From Branchiostoma floridae (Eukaryota > Chordata > Leptocardii > Amphioxiformes > Branchiostomatidae), in contig NC_049989.1 in the NCBI RefSeq assembly GCF_000003815.2, positions 12,528,702 to 12,592,701 of the forward strand: a stretch of DNA of 64,000 bases. The letters run 5' to 3'. The position numbers and the translations under genes are program-made. Below, piece by piece: positions 12,301 to 20,991 of the stretch. The notes beneath the pieces were generated by a model that saw nothing but the letters and a program-made list of their open reading frames with translations, was not told where the DNA came from and did not search any database. The number at the start of each line of letters is the position of its first letter. The stretch's first letter is position 1.

Positions 12301-12725
12301 GGAATGGCATGGTAGCGAAGCGTCCAATCAGGAGATTGGTGGGGGGGTCTTGGCCCCTCCACGGTGAGATGTTGACAATGTACTACAATATGTAGTGTTA
12401 TAAGTTGGCACTCTGTTAACATCACATATAATTTGACTTTTGTTGATCAGTTTTGAGTGGCATATCATCATTTTTCATTGTTCGGACATTGATTAGACAT
12501 CGTTGAATAAGCAAATGATAGCAAAGCACCACTACACTAGTTCAAAATTAACGTAGTGGCCCTTATTTTAGTGTAGTGGTCACGAATTTTAGCGTAGTGG
12601 CCCACTACGCTACAATGTAAGAGCTAGAACCCTGAATTTACTGTCTGACTCCATACTTCTACCTGTGGTGGTACTTCTGGTTGCACAACACTTTCACTTT
12701 CCGCCGTATCCCCTGCTTTCTCCAT
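320..12725 (-). CDS. TRAPPC11: TRAPPC11 (trafficking protein particle complex subunit 11), 3'-partial
   Basis: Subunit of the TRAPP III tethering complex acting in ER-to-Golgi traffic and autophagy; the family carries a central foie gras domain and C-terminal Gryzun-type beta domains. Exons in transcript order (high to low coordinate): 12725-12663, 11075-10872, 10464-10303, 9908-9727, 8753-8555, 7573-7349, 6764-6486, 5821-5648, 4643-4412, 3414-3222, 2619-2217, 1635-1300, 492-320. Every junction has AG/GT and the phases close, giving 941 codons with no stop. Landmarks: [11 protein letters not shown] and [13 protein letters not shown]-like N-terminus, [105 protein letters not shown]. The human protein is about 1130 residues, so roughly 190 codons lie beyond the left edge. 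The first exon is less certain; Met at 11072 aligns with the vertebrate start. Introns carry many transposons and two exon-edge tandem arrays. Confidence 0.96.
960..1282. mobile_element. CAGGGTTG-ended hAT-like MITE (ACTTGCCC arms)
   Basis: Begins CAGGGTTGAACAAG and ends in an imperfect inverse (tttatccctg). Both arms are built from repeated forms of acttgcccgatcgg and gggcaagt. It belongs to the family at 3993-4328 and 20071-20479. Flanks TGAAC and TGACT are only a weak duplication. The right end lies 15 bp from the TRAPPC11 donor at 1298-1299. Confidence 0.75.
1636..2216 (-). other. TRAPPC11 intron 11
   Basis: About 580 bp between exons 2619-2217 and 1635-1300. It includes a CpG-containing stretch near 1750-1860 (caccgcaccatcgcacgtgtg). 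I recognise no gene or transposon here. Confidence 0.5.
2620..3221 (-). other. TRAPPC11 intron 10
   Basis: AT-rich intron of about 600 bp. The acceptor ccacaacag at its minus-strand end leads into exon 2619-2217. Nothing else recognised. Confidence 0.5.
3415..3992 (-). other. TRAPPC11 intron 9, distal part
   Basis: AT-rich, with a ccagtacctgtacctg run near 3580-3600. No gene recognised. Confidence 0.4.
3993..4328. mobile_element. CAGGGTTG-ended hAT-like MITE (ACTTGCCC arms)
   Basis: Starts CAGGGTTGGACTAAAG and ends GGACTTGTCCAACCCTG. Arms consist of variants of ttcacttgcccgaacc and gatcgggcaagtgggg. Flanking pentamers are GTTTG (left) and GTTTT (right), four of five matching. Same family as 960-1282 and 20071-20479. 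Confidence 0.85.
4569..5095 (-). repeat. 110-bp tandem array derived from the 5' edge of TRAPPC11 exon 9
   Basis: Five units with a 110-bp period (CGCACACTTCAG starts at 4569, 4679, 4789, 4899, 5009). The lowest-coordinate unit is the real exon start. On the minus strand each unit reads gttctgttacag followed by GTACTGTGGGACTATCG and the next codons to about AAGTGTGCG, then a short linker. Four units keep an intact acceptor (exon-like starts at 4643, 4753, 4863, 4973); the fifth is degraded. Only the acceptor nearest the exon body keeps conserved coding sequence; 110 is not a multiple of three, so read-through from a distal acceptor would shift the frame. Confidence 0.93.
5095..5647 (-). other. 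TRAPPC11 intron 8, distal part
   Basis: About 550 bp of AT-rich intron between the 110-bp array and exon 5821-5648. No transposon or gene recognised. Confidence 0.45.
6063..6238. mobile_element. MITE with CAGTAAAAGC/GCTTCTACTG ends and TA flanks
   Basis: Left end CAGTAAAAGCTGCTTAATTG, right end GTGCAATTAACTGGCTTCTACTG, flanked by TA on both sides. Interior copies of gtgcaaat and gtgcaa are frequent. A related element is at 49264-49400. The TA duplication suggests a Tc1/mariner-type mobiliser. Confidence 0.7.
6995..7202 (+). mobile_element. CTGTAAATGCA MITE, copy 1
   Basis: About 208 bp, from CTGTAAATGCATTTAAG to TTTCTGCATTTACAG, flanked by TA. Interior words tttaatttcgcggtag, cggtggttttaag and ccatggaaaaatgttc are shared with copies at 11173, 11389, 36500, 42337, 50110 and 60351. 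Lies in a TRAPPC11 intron. Confidence 0.9.
7693..8045. mobile_element. Foldback inverted-repeat element in TRAPPC11 intron
   Basis: Two arms of roughly 150 bp are inverted copies. The left arm runs through attcttgtacacaa, ttgcttacattt, ggagttctgcttctt, gtaggtggcgctttt and acacaatccca; the right arm carries the complements in reverse order. Only a short loop (about 7855-7890) is unpaired. No coding capacity and no clear target duplication. Confidence 0.8.
8211..8596 (-). repeat. 41-bp tandem array derived from the 3' edge of TRAPPC11 exon 5
   Basis: Nine units; ACCTG landmarks at 8211, 8252, 8293, 8336, 8377, 8418, 8459, 8510 and 8553, the last being the real exon donor. Steps are mostly 41 bp, with 43 or 51 where a GT dinucleotide run has expanded. 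On the minus strand each unit is 36 nt related to CAGGACAC...AAACAG ([12 protein letters not shown] in the exon) followed by the donor gtaag. The exon donor at 8555/8554 gives the product colinear with vertebrate TRAPPC11, so the eight intronic GTAAG sites are extra donors. Confidence 0.94.
8828..9180. mobile_element. CAGGGCTCGAAAT-ended hAT-like MITE (ACCTGCAC arms)
   Basis: Ends CAGGGCTCGAAATAC and GGTACTTTGAGCCCTG with an exact 5-bp duplication ATAAT (8823-8827 and 9181-9185). Arms repeat the words acctgcacc and tgcaggt. Relatives at 38446-38783 and 43795-44044. Confidence 0.9.
9186..9726 (-). other. TRAPPC11 intron 4, remainder
   Basis: Contains a diverged copy (about 9300-9395) of the repeat at 101-215 and an unrecognised stretch around 9440-9640 (catcatcatcatcc). 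No gene supported. Confidence 0.45.
10082..10180 (+). repeat. Degenerate CTGTAAATGC MITE remnant
   Basis: Starts actgtaaatgcctttaag and keeps fragments gcagtagtttaagttca and actatacagtaat, resembling the CTGTAAATGCA family but shortened and diverged. Confidence 0.4.
11173..11379 (+). mobile_element. CTGTAAATGCA MITE, copy 2
   Basis: From CTGTAATGCATTTAAGTTCG to TTTCTACATTTACAG, flanked by TA. Next to copy 3, only 9 bp away and in the opposite orientation. In the first intron of the TRAPPC11 model. Confidence 0.9.
11389..11577 (-). mobile_element. CTGTAAATGCA MITE, copy 3
   Basis: Starts CTGTAAATGCAGAAATG and ends CTTAAATGTATTTACAG followed by TA. It reads in the opposite direction to the neighbour at 11173-11379, so the pair forms a composite inverted repeat. 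Confidence 0.85.
11578..12265 (-). other. TRAPPC11 intron 1, distal part
   Basis: Roughly 690 bp; no transposon ends, RNA gene or coding exon recognised. Confidence 0.4.
12266..12634. mobile_element. CAGGG-type element with GTAGTGG arms
   Basis: Left end tAGGGTTCTAGCCAGG and right end GAGCTAGAACCCTG are inverted copies. Arms repeat tttagcgtagtggcc and related words. No target duplication visible. Architecture matches the CAGGG elements at 16909 and 47695. Confidence 0.7.
12663..12725 (-). CDS. TRAPPC11: TRAPPC11 first coding exon (predicted N-terminal extension)
   Basis: A 63-nt reading frame, [21 protein letters not shown], starts at an ATG at 12725 and ends in CAG followed by gtagaa. It joins in phase 0 to the acceptor cccccag before 11075 and reads on through [12 protein letters not shown]. 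Vertebrate TRAPPC11 starts near the second Met (11072), so the 22 extra acidic residues would be lineage-specific. Alternatively this exon is 5' UTR with a chance in-frame ATG. Acidic, Ser/Glu-rich and low complexity; no domain recognised. Confidence 0.55.
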
Positions 12726-12779
12726 CTTTCTGCAGTTGCCCCACACCTTGACGTGTTGAAGTATGGAAGTGAGTTATGA

Positions 12780-13554
12780 CTGTAATTTCTTATGAGCCAG
12801 TTCACAGTTCGAACTGCACATGCATGAGGTCAAAGGTGAGGGCCCCCAACATGTAAACAAATTTCGTGTAGACACCTTTATGTTTTGTTAGGTGTCTTCA
12901 ACTTTGACGTCACGCACAATGTACCACATTATGAATGTGCAGCTCAAGATATGAACTTTAGTGCCAACATCAGGTCTGTACTTTAGCTAAGAATCTGAAG
13001 GACTCCTTTGTCTTTTAAGAGCCTTTTTTCTTACACATGGAAGTCATGACACATAAAAATTGATCGTTGAAAACAAGGGCACTGATAAAATACCACAATG
13101 CTAAATTAAAAGAGTATAAAAAATAAAAGCACATAATCAAGCAAAATTTATGCCTGCGCCCCTCCCCCTTATATCGAGAGAGAAAAGCGAAAAGAGTTGT
13201 ATCTACTGCATGGCATTTATGAGGTTAATTCTTGCCCTGTAAAATTATTCAAACCATTGCTTCATCATATTGTAAACATCAAAACTGACAGAACCTTAGA
13301 AATGTCTTAATTTTGCAAGTTTTCAAGAGAAATTCACGACCCACCTGGACCTGGACACTGATCGACCTCTGAACTCTAGTTACGTCATGAGGGCAGCGTA
13401 ACTTCATAATAAAACTAGAAAGGCCGACATTTGCTTGAGAGCAAATACAGCATATTTCAGCCATCTCCCTCATGCAACAATAGGCCTTGAGGTCGTTGAC
13501 CCCTTTGGCCATTGGAAAATGACCAAAAAATCCCAAACATATCATTTTAAAGTG
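12780..13554. other. Intergenic region upstream of TRAPPC11
   Basis: Holds the presumed TRAPPC11 promoter just right of 12725. I see no convincing TATA box. The rest is AT-rich with no gene recognised. Confidence 0.35.
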
Positions 13555-14450
13555 GTCCATGCCAAAAATTATACATGGGTCATTTGAATAGATATCTAGA
13601 GCACCCCTTTACCAATTTACGGGTCATTAGGTTGTTAATCGAGGGAACAGGAGCCAAAAATGTCCAAATTTTGTCAAAAAAATGGCCATAAAATCTCAAA
13701 ATTAAGCATTTTGTTGTACCGTATGGGAAAACTTTTATTGAATTTATGTGCACATAATTGAAGGGCACTTTTATACCAAATTTCAGATCATTTGGTTGTA
13801 AAACGAGGCTACAGGAGCCAAAAATGTCCTTTTTTGGTAAAAAAAATGGCCAAAAATCGCAAAATTAAGTATTTTGTTGTACCATATGGGAAAACTTTTA
13901 TTGAATTTATGTGCACATAATTGAAGGGCACTTTTATACCAAATTTCAGATCATTTGGTTGTAAATCGAGGCTACAGGAGCCAAAAATGTCCTTTTTTGG
14001 TCAAAAAAATGGCCAAAAATCGCAAAATTAAGTATTTTGTTGTACCGTATGGGAAAACTTTTATTGAATTTATGTGCACATAATTGAAGGGCACTTTTAT
14101 ACCAAATTTCAGATCATTTGGTTGTAAAACGAGGCTACAGGAGCCAAAAATGTCCTTTTTTGGTCAAAAAATGACCAAAAATCGCAAAATTAAGCATTTT
14201 GTTGTACCGTATGGGAAAACCTTTATTGAATTTATGTGCACATAATTAAAGGGCACTTTTATACCAAATTTCAGATCATTTGGTTGTAAAACGAGGCTAC
14301 AGGAGCCAAAAATGTCCTTTTTTGGTAAAAAAAATGGCCAAAAATCGCAAAATTAAGCATTCTGTTGTACCGTATGCCAAAACTGTTATTGAATCTAGGT
14401 GAGCATATGATCAAGGCACCTCTCTACCAAATTTCATGTCATTCGACTGT
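13555..14450 (+). repeat. ~163-bp satellite, about five units
   Basis: Units recur with period 162-163 bp: the GGG of gtatgggaaaactttt lies at 13725, 13888, 14051 and 14213, with a diverged fifth near 14375. Each unit carries ggctacaggagccaaaaatg, ggccaaaaatcgcaaaatta, ttgttgtaccgtatggg and atttcagatcatttggttg. The outermost units are most diverged, as expected when homogenisation acts on the middle. Not coding: stops occur in all frames I checked. Confidence 0.92.
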
Positions 14451-15640
14451 AATACCAGGGTACAGGAGCCCGAAATATACATAAAAATTGACAAAAACCT
14501 CAATAAAATCATTTTAAAGGAAGATATGAAAAAAATGAAAAAAACACCTGGGAGTATTGGCTTACTCTACCTTTGTGCCAAATTTCAAGTCAATCGGTTA
14601 AAAAATGGCGGAGTTGATTCGATTTGAAGATTTGACAGGAGAAAGAAAGAAAGAAAGAAACATTACGAATACAATATATTTCACCATACCTATGGTATGG
14701 CTGAAATATAACAAAACATATATCGATAAAATTGACAATAGAAGGAACTTTCAAACATTAACTTCTCATGTCAAAATAGTCCATACGTTGTTAAAATTGA
14801 TAATATTTTTATTAGTTTTTAGGTGGTATGTATTTCAGTTTGATGGCTTAAAACGCGTTGCTGCGATATTTTGCTGCCCTCAATCCTTTTGAGACATGCC
14901 GACATGCCAAAGATGGAGAGAGAATGCTGATGTGCTGAAACTGTTTTCCTCAAGTCTAGGAGCCTAGATCTCGGGATCAGGGGCGGATGGAGGGTTATGT
15001 GCAATTCCAGGGATCGTGTGTGATCGTAGCGCATGCTTGGGTAGGTCGTGAGTTTATTTTTACGGCTTTTAAAGGCACCCGGGCGTAGGTAAACCAGCAG
15101 ACTGTGTTGTTGTTATCATCGTCTCATAGATTTCAACATAACAGGTCCATAGGTTCGGGGTTGGAAGACGGAATTTAAGACCACATCATTCAGCTTTGAA
15201 CAGGCTTTTAAGCTGTTTATATATTTCTTTATATTGGCTAGATAAAAAGCTGTACTGTATTTTGTGTATGTGTTTTGTTTTTTTATTAGACCGGAAATGC
15301 AAAATTGCAAATAACGTTGCATGATTCCTGTATCTTTTTTTTAACCTCCTTGGAGTATAACTGTATTCAAATGATATTGTAATTCATTACTCAAGAGTAT
15401 GCATCTCACTGTTAATAATGTTAACTAATAGCAAAACAGAAGGGATATTAATAAATATGCTTCTTGCTGACAAATTCAGGTAAGATTATGCATGGAGGTA
15501 AATTCATTTGTAAAATTGTATCCAATTGTTTATTTGTAACATTAAGACCTTACAAAAGATGTTGTACTTTTATTGTATCAATAAAGATTATCTATGAGAG
15601 CAACTAATCTTTTGTAATACCATTAAAATGGAATATTATG
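14450..15640. other. Intergenic DNA with (GAAA) run
   Basis: Contains a short gaaagaaagaaagaaagaaa run near 14640 and an AATAAA at 15580-15585 on the plus strand that is not attached to any gene I can see. No coding exon supported. Confidence 0.4.
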
Positions 15641-15649
15641 GCCATGAGT

Positions 15650-15861
15650 GTAGCTACGGCCGTGTGGCATGTTGGTACACCCGATCGCTCGATCTCAGAA
15701 GTTAAGCAACGCGCGTTCCGGACAGTTCTTGGATGGGAGACGACCGGATTGCTGTAGCCTCACAAAGCTTTCTACGAAAATCGTTTTCCGGTAGGGACGT
15801 AAAACGAGGGTCCCGTGCTCGAGGAGGTACCTCGACCATATTAAACAGCCTCATTATTTAA
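15650..15861 (+). mobile_element. 5S-rRNA-derived SINE (SINE3-like), copy 1
   Basis: The first ~112 bp (15650-15761) resemble 5S rRNA: GTAGCTACGGCC, a cccgatcgctcgatctc segment, aagttaagcaacg (internal A-box region) and cttggatgggagac (C-box region), ending gctgtagcct. A non-5S body follows (tttctacgaaaatcg, acgtaaaacgaggg, ggaggtacctcgacc), ending near acagcctcattattta. The same body and tail follow the 5S part at 52686-52913 on the other strand, so this is a SINE and not a stray 5S gene. Confidence 0.9.
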
Positions 15862-16013
15862 CACATTGGGTACCTACTGGCTGGCAAAAAGCACCAGATG
15901 ATTATGATTATGTTATTATGACTATATCAATTACCCTTCTTCCTGTGACCTACACAGTGCTGGCAGCCTTTTTAGTTTGATCAAATCAAACCACCAACGG
16001 GGGAAAGGACAAC

Positions 16014-18662
16014 ATGCCGGCATCAGTGGAGGACCAGCTGAGATCCGCGGAGAGCGCCCTGTCGTTCCTGCGGTCGGAACACAGCCGCACACTGGCCGGG
16101 CTGCACGAAGAGATCGAGCGACTGCAGACCAGATGTAAAGGTACTGTGTCACTGTGTGTGTGTGGTACTATGGACGGAGAAATCACAGTGGTTTTATGTG
16201 GGTTTGATCAAAGAGCTGGGCTGTCTACCTGGCCTGTCTACCTGGCCTGTCTACCTGGCCTGGCTATCACGTCAGGCTACTCAGATACTTGTGTTCTTGA
16301 CACCTGCAAGGAAGACCTCCCAGACACATTGCCAAAGGGCCCAGCCACGTGGTGGACAGGCCAACCTCAGGTCACTGGCAGGGTTGGAGATTAGCAATTA
16401 CTATGCCTGTCAATCAGCTATTTTGGCTGAGTGCCATATGATGGGGCTATGAATGGGGGGATCTGAGTAGCCTGACGTGATAGCCAGGCCAGGTAGACAG
16501 CCCAGGTAGACAGCCCAGCTCTTTCATCAATCCCGTTTTATGTTTGCGGTTTCTGTGGTGGCCGCTTCACTGCAAATTTAAACTGGCGTTCCCATTAGTA
16601 ACTGCACACTATACTACTACTGTACAGTGCTGAAAAAGAACAAACTTAAAAAGCCACCTCGAACACTTCATTTCCGTCCTACCGTATAATGGAAATGAAA
16701 TAAAATGTTGGTTAGGGTAGCATTACCACATGAAATGTTTTATTCAAAAATGTTTATTGAAATCAATTTCACTTTCTTGAATATAATGACTTAATTTAAC
16801 GTATTGTAATCTTTTTCTGCAGAACTGACATTCAGCCTTACCCTACAGTCTTCTCAGAGTCAGGCCAGGGCAAGTAAGTATTTTTTTTAAAGGTTTAGGT
16901 ACTAGTGCCAGGGTTCTCCCCAGAATTTTTTAGTATAGTGGAGGGGCTGGCAAAAATAACCCGCACCAACGCGCTGCGCTTTCATAAAAATGGGTTCATT
17001 TTGCAATGACAGAGGGTGTCAAATACTACAAGTATAATATACATGTATTGTTGTGATTCCTTTGTTGTGAAGTGGCAAAATGACTATTGTTTTGATCATT
17101 GCTCATTCACAAGTTTTTGCAGACAATGCTGACTGGAAAAGTGATGCCACTGGGCAAAAAAATCTGTGAACTGTCATTAATTTTAGCAAAACTAACAAAG
17201 AAAATAGGGAAGAAACACACTAAATTTAAAAAATAGTATAGTGGAGCTGGCTGAGAGTATAGTGGAGGGCCTCCCTAGGCCTTATTCCACCCTCTGGGGA
17301 GAACCCTGAGTGCTATGGTAATCTACGATTTGGCCCTCTGTCAGCTGATCTTGGTACTGCAACAGAATGTTCATTTTTTGTATCTATTGTCTTGCATATG
17401 CTGTATACAAGTTCTATTTAAGATAAATCCTTAATGTTTAATTTCTTCACTAGTAGTACTTGAAATTTCATCTAAGTTGTTAGAAATCATTCTAAAGCAA
17501 TGAACTGTACTGTAATTTCTAACACAACAATTGATTGGAATTTGCCCAATCAGCCCCAAGTTTTGGACTGTCCAACTTCAGTCTTTGTCTGTTTTTGGAA
17601 GTTACAGTTCAGTTCAGGATTGTTCAATTGCTGTGGTATGTTGCAGAGGAACACGATTCTCATCAGCATGGGGCAAAGAAACCTTGGAGAAAGCAGCTGT
17701 TTGACCCCAACAGCGTGCTGTCCCATCCAGCGTTTATCATGACAGCACGGGACAGCGTTGTTTCTCGAGGAGCGCCCGGCAGCGCCATGTCAGCCGTCGG
17801 TCAGGAGCAGGAACAGCTCCAGTCCCTTATCGAAGAGAAGGAGAAGAAGATCTACTACCTTGAGCGGGAGCTGCGCCTGAGAGAAGACTCGTACCTGGCC
17901 GAACTCGCACGGAAGAACCGCCAGGTGGCGCTGTTAACCAGAAGACTGCACTCACGACCGGCAGCCATCGTGCAGATCAGCACGACTCCGCGGATCTCCC
18001 GGAAGACAAAAACACGAAAAGCCAGCGATGACGCGAACCACCCCGATGAAGAGTCTGTTTCGGAGACCGTTAGTGTTAATGTCGGTGGTGATGACCATCC
18101 TGTACTACAGAAGAAATGTAGCCAGACCAAGCTGCCAAGCTTGAGTACGAGTCTGCCCTCGTTTCCTCCACAGGACAGAACTTTGTCGGCGGTAGCCAGA
18201 CGCGGGAAGGCGGGCAGCGCACACGTGCACAGCCGAGCAACCGGTAAACCGTCTCCTGCTGCGAAACAAGATGGCGACCACAGCAGTCGCCAGTCCAGTG
18301 CCAAGACTACGCGCAGCCAGAGAGTGAGCGCAAGCAGCACAGCTTCAAGGAAACACCAGCAGCAGGGTAGCAGCAAAGTTTCCGAACCCTCGCCATTCAT
18401 CGTGGACATTCCAACCGAACTGTTCCTCCAGATCCGCCCTGCCCCCGCCATCCTGCCGCCGATCGCCGGTCGGGGTAGACACGGGTGGCGTACGCGCCGC
18501 GGCAGGTCGATACGAGCTCCGCTGGCCAAACACCAGGAGGTTGAGACGGAGCGCCCGCGAAAGCCACCGCCCCCTGCCGTGGAGAGCATCGTTGTAGGAA
18601 CCGTGGCCTCCCCCGGAGCAGAGGTGACCCCAGTGGAACAGACCCAAGCAGACTGCAGCTAA
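16014..18662 (+). CDS. CCDC92: CCDC92-like coiled-coil protein
   Basis: Three coding exons: 16014-16140, 16823-16873, 17647-18662. Phases 1 and 1 close exactly to 1194 nt, 397 residues plus stop. The N-terminus (LRSAESALSFLRSEHSRTL, then LHEEIERLQTRCK, then ELTFSLTLQSS) matches the CCDC92 family pattern of a leading coiled coil. A second coiled coil follows (about residues 100-145: QEQLQSLIEEKEKKIYYLE, AELARKNRQVALLTRRLHS). The rest is basic and Ser/Pro-rich, with a short conserved-looking ILPPIAGR near the C-terminus comparable to the vertebrate VIPPIAS motif. Human CCDC92 is about 330 residues, so the linker is longer here. Vertebrate CCDC92 localises to centrosome/cilium-associated structures; role here inferred by homology. 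The acceptor at 17646 (gtatgttgcag) has a weak pyrimidine tract. Confidence 0.82.
16200..16534. mobile_element. Mutator-like MITE with 9-bp duplication
   Basis: Termini GGGTTTGATCAAAGAGCTGG and its inverse CCAGCTCTTTCATCAATCCC, flanked by exact GTTTTATGT (16191-16199 and 16535-16543). Subterminal gtctacctggcc is tandemly repeated three times on the left and gtagacagcccag twice on the right. An inner pair ggctactcagat/atctgagtagcc is also inverted. In CCDC92 intron 1. Confidence 0.88.
16909..17308. mobile_element. CAGGGTTCTCCCC-ended element (AGTATAGTGGAG arms)
   Basis: Ends CAGGGTTCTCCCCAGA and CTGGGGAGAACCCTG with exact 5-bp duplication AGTGC (16904-16908 and 17309-17313). Arms repeat tagtatagtggagg. 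In CCDC92 intron 2, 35 bp after the exon 2 donor. Confidence 0.88.
17314..17646 (+). other. CCDC92 intron 2, end
   Basis: About 330 bp. A reading frame is open from 17535 into exon 3, but the in-phase acceptor at 17646 fits the exon 2 phase exactly, so this stretch is read as intron. Confidence 0.5.
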
Positions 18663-18703
18663 GATCATTACTGTAACAGTTGAACAGTTGAATGGTCAGG
18701 AAA

Positions 18704-19202
18704 CAGGGGTACCTAAGTAATCATACGATCCTTACGGAAAACATACGATCCTTACGGAAATCATACGATCCACTACTAGAAACATACGATCCTTACTAAT
18801 TTGCTGGACCATGTGACATCAGCGGCAAATTCAAGATGGCGGACTCTGGAGAACTTCTTTTTCCCATGTAGTTGGTGCAATAATATGCCGTCTAAGAAGC
18901 CAGCAGTGAAGGTTGGGGTTTTGGTTTTTAGCAGGATGTGATAAGCCCGTGCGCAAAGATATCGTAACGAATTATAAATGAGCAATCCCGAGGCCGCCAT
19001 AGTGAATCTGCCGCTTGTGTGACGTGAAGGATCGTATGTTTCCCCGTAAGGATCATTTGTTTCTAGTAGTGGATCGTATGTTTTCTGTAAGGATCGTATG
19101 TTTCCTAGTAGTGGATCGTATGATTTCCGTAAGGATCGTATGTTTCCTAGTAGTGGATCGTATGTTTTCCGTAAGGATCGTATGATTACTTTGTTACCCC
19201 TG
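18704..19202. mobile_element. CAGGGGTA-ended element with GGATCGTATG word arrays
   Basis: Ends CAGGGGTACCTAAGTAATC and GATTACTTTGTTACCCCTG, with exact 5-bp duplication GGAAA (18699-18703 and 19203-19207). Each arm is a string of the decamer catacgatcc (or its complement) spaced by ttacggaaa or actactagaaa: four copies left, seven right. The central ~230 bp are unique (aagatggcggactctgg). Directly downstream of the CCDC92 stop. Confidence 0.88.
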
Positions 19203-20070
19203 GGAAATAAGATTAAGAAATCTTTTTCCGACACTCTGATCCCTAAAGCTTTCTCACGTAAATCAATTCAATCCTAAAGAGTTCAATTTGAATATCAAGG
19301 GCATTACGTGTCAAAACCACTTCTATTGGAATTCTACTTGACAATTCTACTAAGCAACAGAATTGCATTGTATTTCTTCAACAATTGTTGGGAAAAGATT
19401 ATAACCCAAACAAGTAGCAGCTGTATTTTCTAATACTAATCAAGGACCACTTCTTGCCATCTTATACTCTATACTCATATATGTTGAAAATGTCAGGATC
19501 AAAATACTTACAGCATGTTCAGCAGAAGGAAAAAAGGGTAAAATTCCGTTACATCAACAATCATTATCAACAAGCCATATTTTAAATAAAATGTACATGA
19601 AATGTCTGATCATGCAACTTTTCTTTCAAGTTGGACGCAAATTTGTCTACAACTTCTAAAGTCTATTGCCCACTGTACAGTACCGTCTCAGTATAGAGAA
19701 AGTCAACAGCACAACTTCACAAGGTTTGGATTAAGTTTCCAACCTACATTGTACAATTTAATTGAATTCTGACTAATATACATGTGTATACAACAGGACC
19801 TGGTATATCTTATAGCATTGTTAAGTTGTCTTCTGATGTTTCATGTAAATTTATTTGTTAAACTTGCTAAAAATGTAAATTACAGAATGCTTGAAATATG
19901 ACTGAAGGTAGTGTAGCTTCCCCAGTCTGATATTATAACGCAACTATGTTAGTCATATGTTTTAGATGTATTTGAAAATGTTCCTCCATGTTTTTAAAAA
20001 AAGTGAACATTCTCAGAACTGGCAGCAAGCTTTAAACAAATGTAAGTAGGCCTGTGGAAAGCACTACTAG

Positions 20071-20479
20071 CAGGGATAAACAAGTCCATTAGCCCGATTG
20101 TCCCGGGCAAGTAAAAGTGCTGTTCGGGCAAGCAGAAGTGCTTCCCCACTTGCCTGACGGGCAAGTAAGAATTTCCAGATGTGACCCGTTCAAATTACCA
20201 CTGAGTGTGACAGCACATGGGGCTGAATGCCTGCCTATATTGACCATGTAATTTTTAAGCCAGTAGAGACATCGATTTTGTTGTTGTTGCTGTCCTTGTT
20301 TAACGTTTATTATTTTGCTAGACGTGGTCTCTTAACAAAAGTGAAAATTTATGAAAGTGAAAAGACATAGAAAATTGTAATTTAAATTTAGGGCAAGTGA
20401 AAATTTGGTTCGGGCAAGTAAATTTTTAATGTACTTGCCCGACAGGACAAGTGAATTTTTGAAAACTTGTCTAACCCTG
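20071..20479. mobile_element. CAGGGATAAAC-ended hAT-like MITE (ACTTGCCC arms)
   Basis: Same family as 960 and 3993, opposite arrangement: starts CAGGGATAAACAAGTCC, ends GTCTAACCCTG. Exact 5-bp duplication ACTAG (20066-20070 and 20480-20484). Arms of gggcaagt/acttgcccg words. Confidence 0.9.
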
Positions 20480-20991
20480 ACTAGTACTACTAGTATGGTA
20501 CAGTATATGAGTATACAATATAATAAGAAGTACATGACTTGTGCATGTAGTTAGGAATCAAATCACATGCAAATCACCTTCTAGGGGGCTTACACACTAA
20601 GTCATTATCAATATAAGAATTTTAAAAAGAATATTTCATTGATGTCTTCACAAGAAAGCCATAATACTTGCTAACTAATTTAGTTATTTTTATGAATTGC
20701 TATGTTAAGTATTCCTCTAGGGAAGAAGTAATGTTATTGATTCAAAATCATTTCTTAGGCCATACAAGTTTGATTTGTCAGATCTCTCACAGTTCTTTGT
20801 TTAGCAAGAGGACATTATGCAAACAGATGCCTGTGAGGAAAATTGCTTCATACTCTGTTTACTCCCTGAAACTGTAAAAAAATTTTCACCTCTGTCTCTT
20901 GTTGAAGAGGTTCATCAGTCACGTATGCATACAGTTACATGTACACCAATTTTCTTCAATCAATGACTGTTTTGTAAAGGTAAGGTACATA

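Noticed and set aside
15650-15761. Functional 5S rRNA gene
   Set aside because: Several substitutions against the conserved 5S sequence, no terminator directly after it, and a shared non-5S body follows in both copies.
17535-17646. CCDC92 start at 17535
   Set aside because: Exons 1 and 2 join in exact phase at 17647 and encode the conserved family N-terminus.
17855-18589. 244-codon minus-strand frame opposite CCDC92 exon 3
   Set aside because: Shadow of the GC-rich CCDC92 exon; the plus-strand frame has splice continuity and family motifs.
18776-19234. 152-codon minus-strand frame with RSLRKTYDPLLGN-like repeats
   Set aside because: Translation of the decamer arrays in a transposon arm; the repeats are explained by DNA words.
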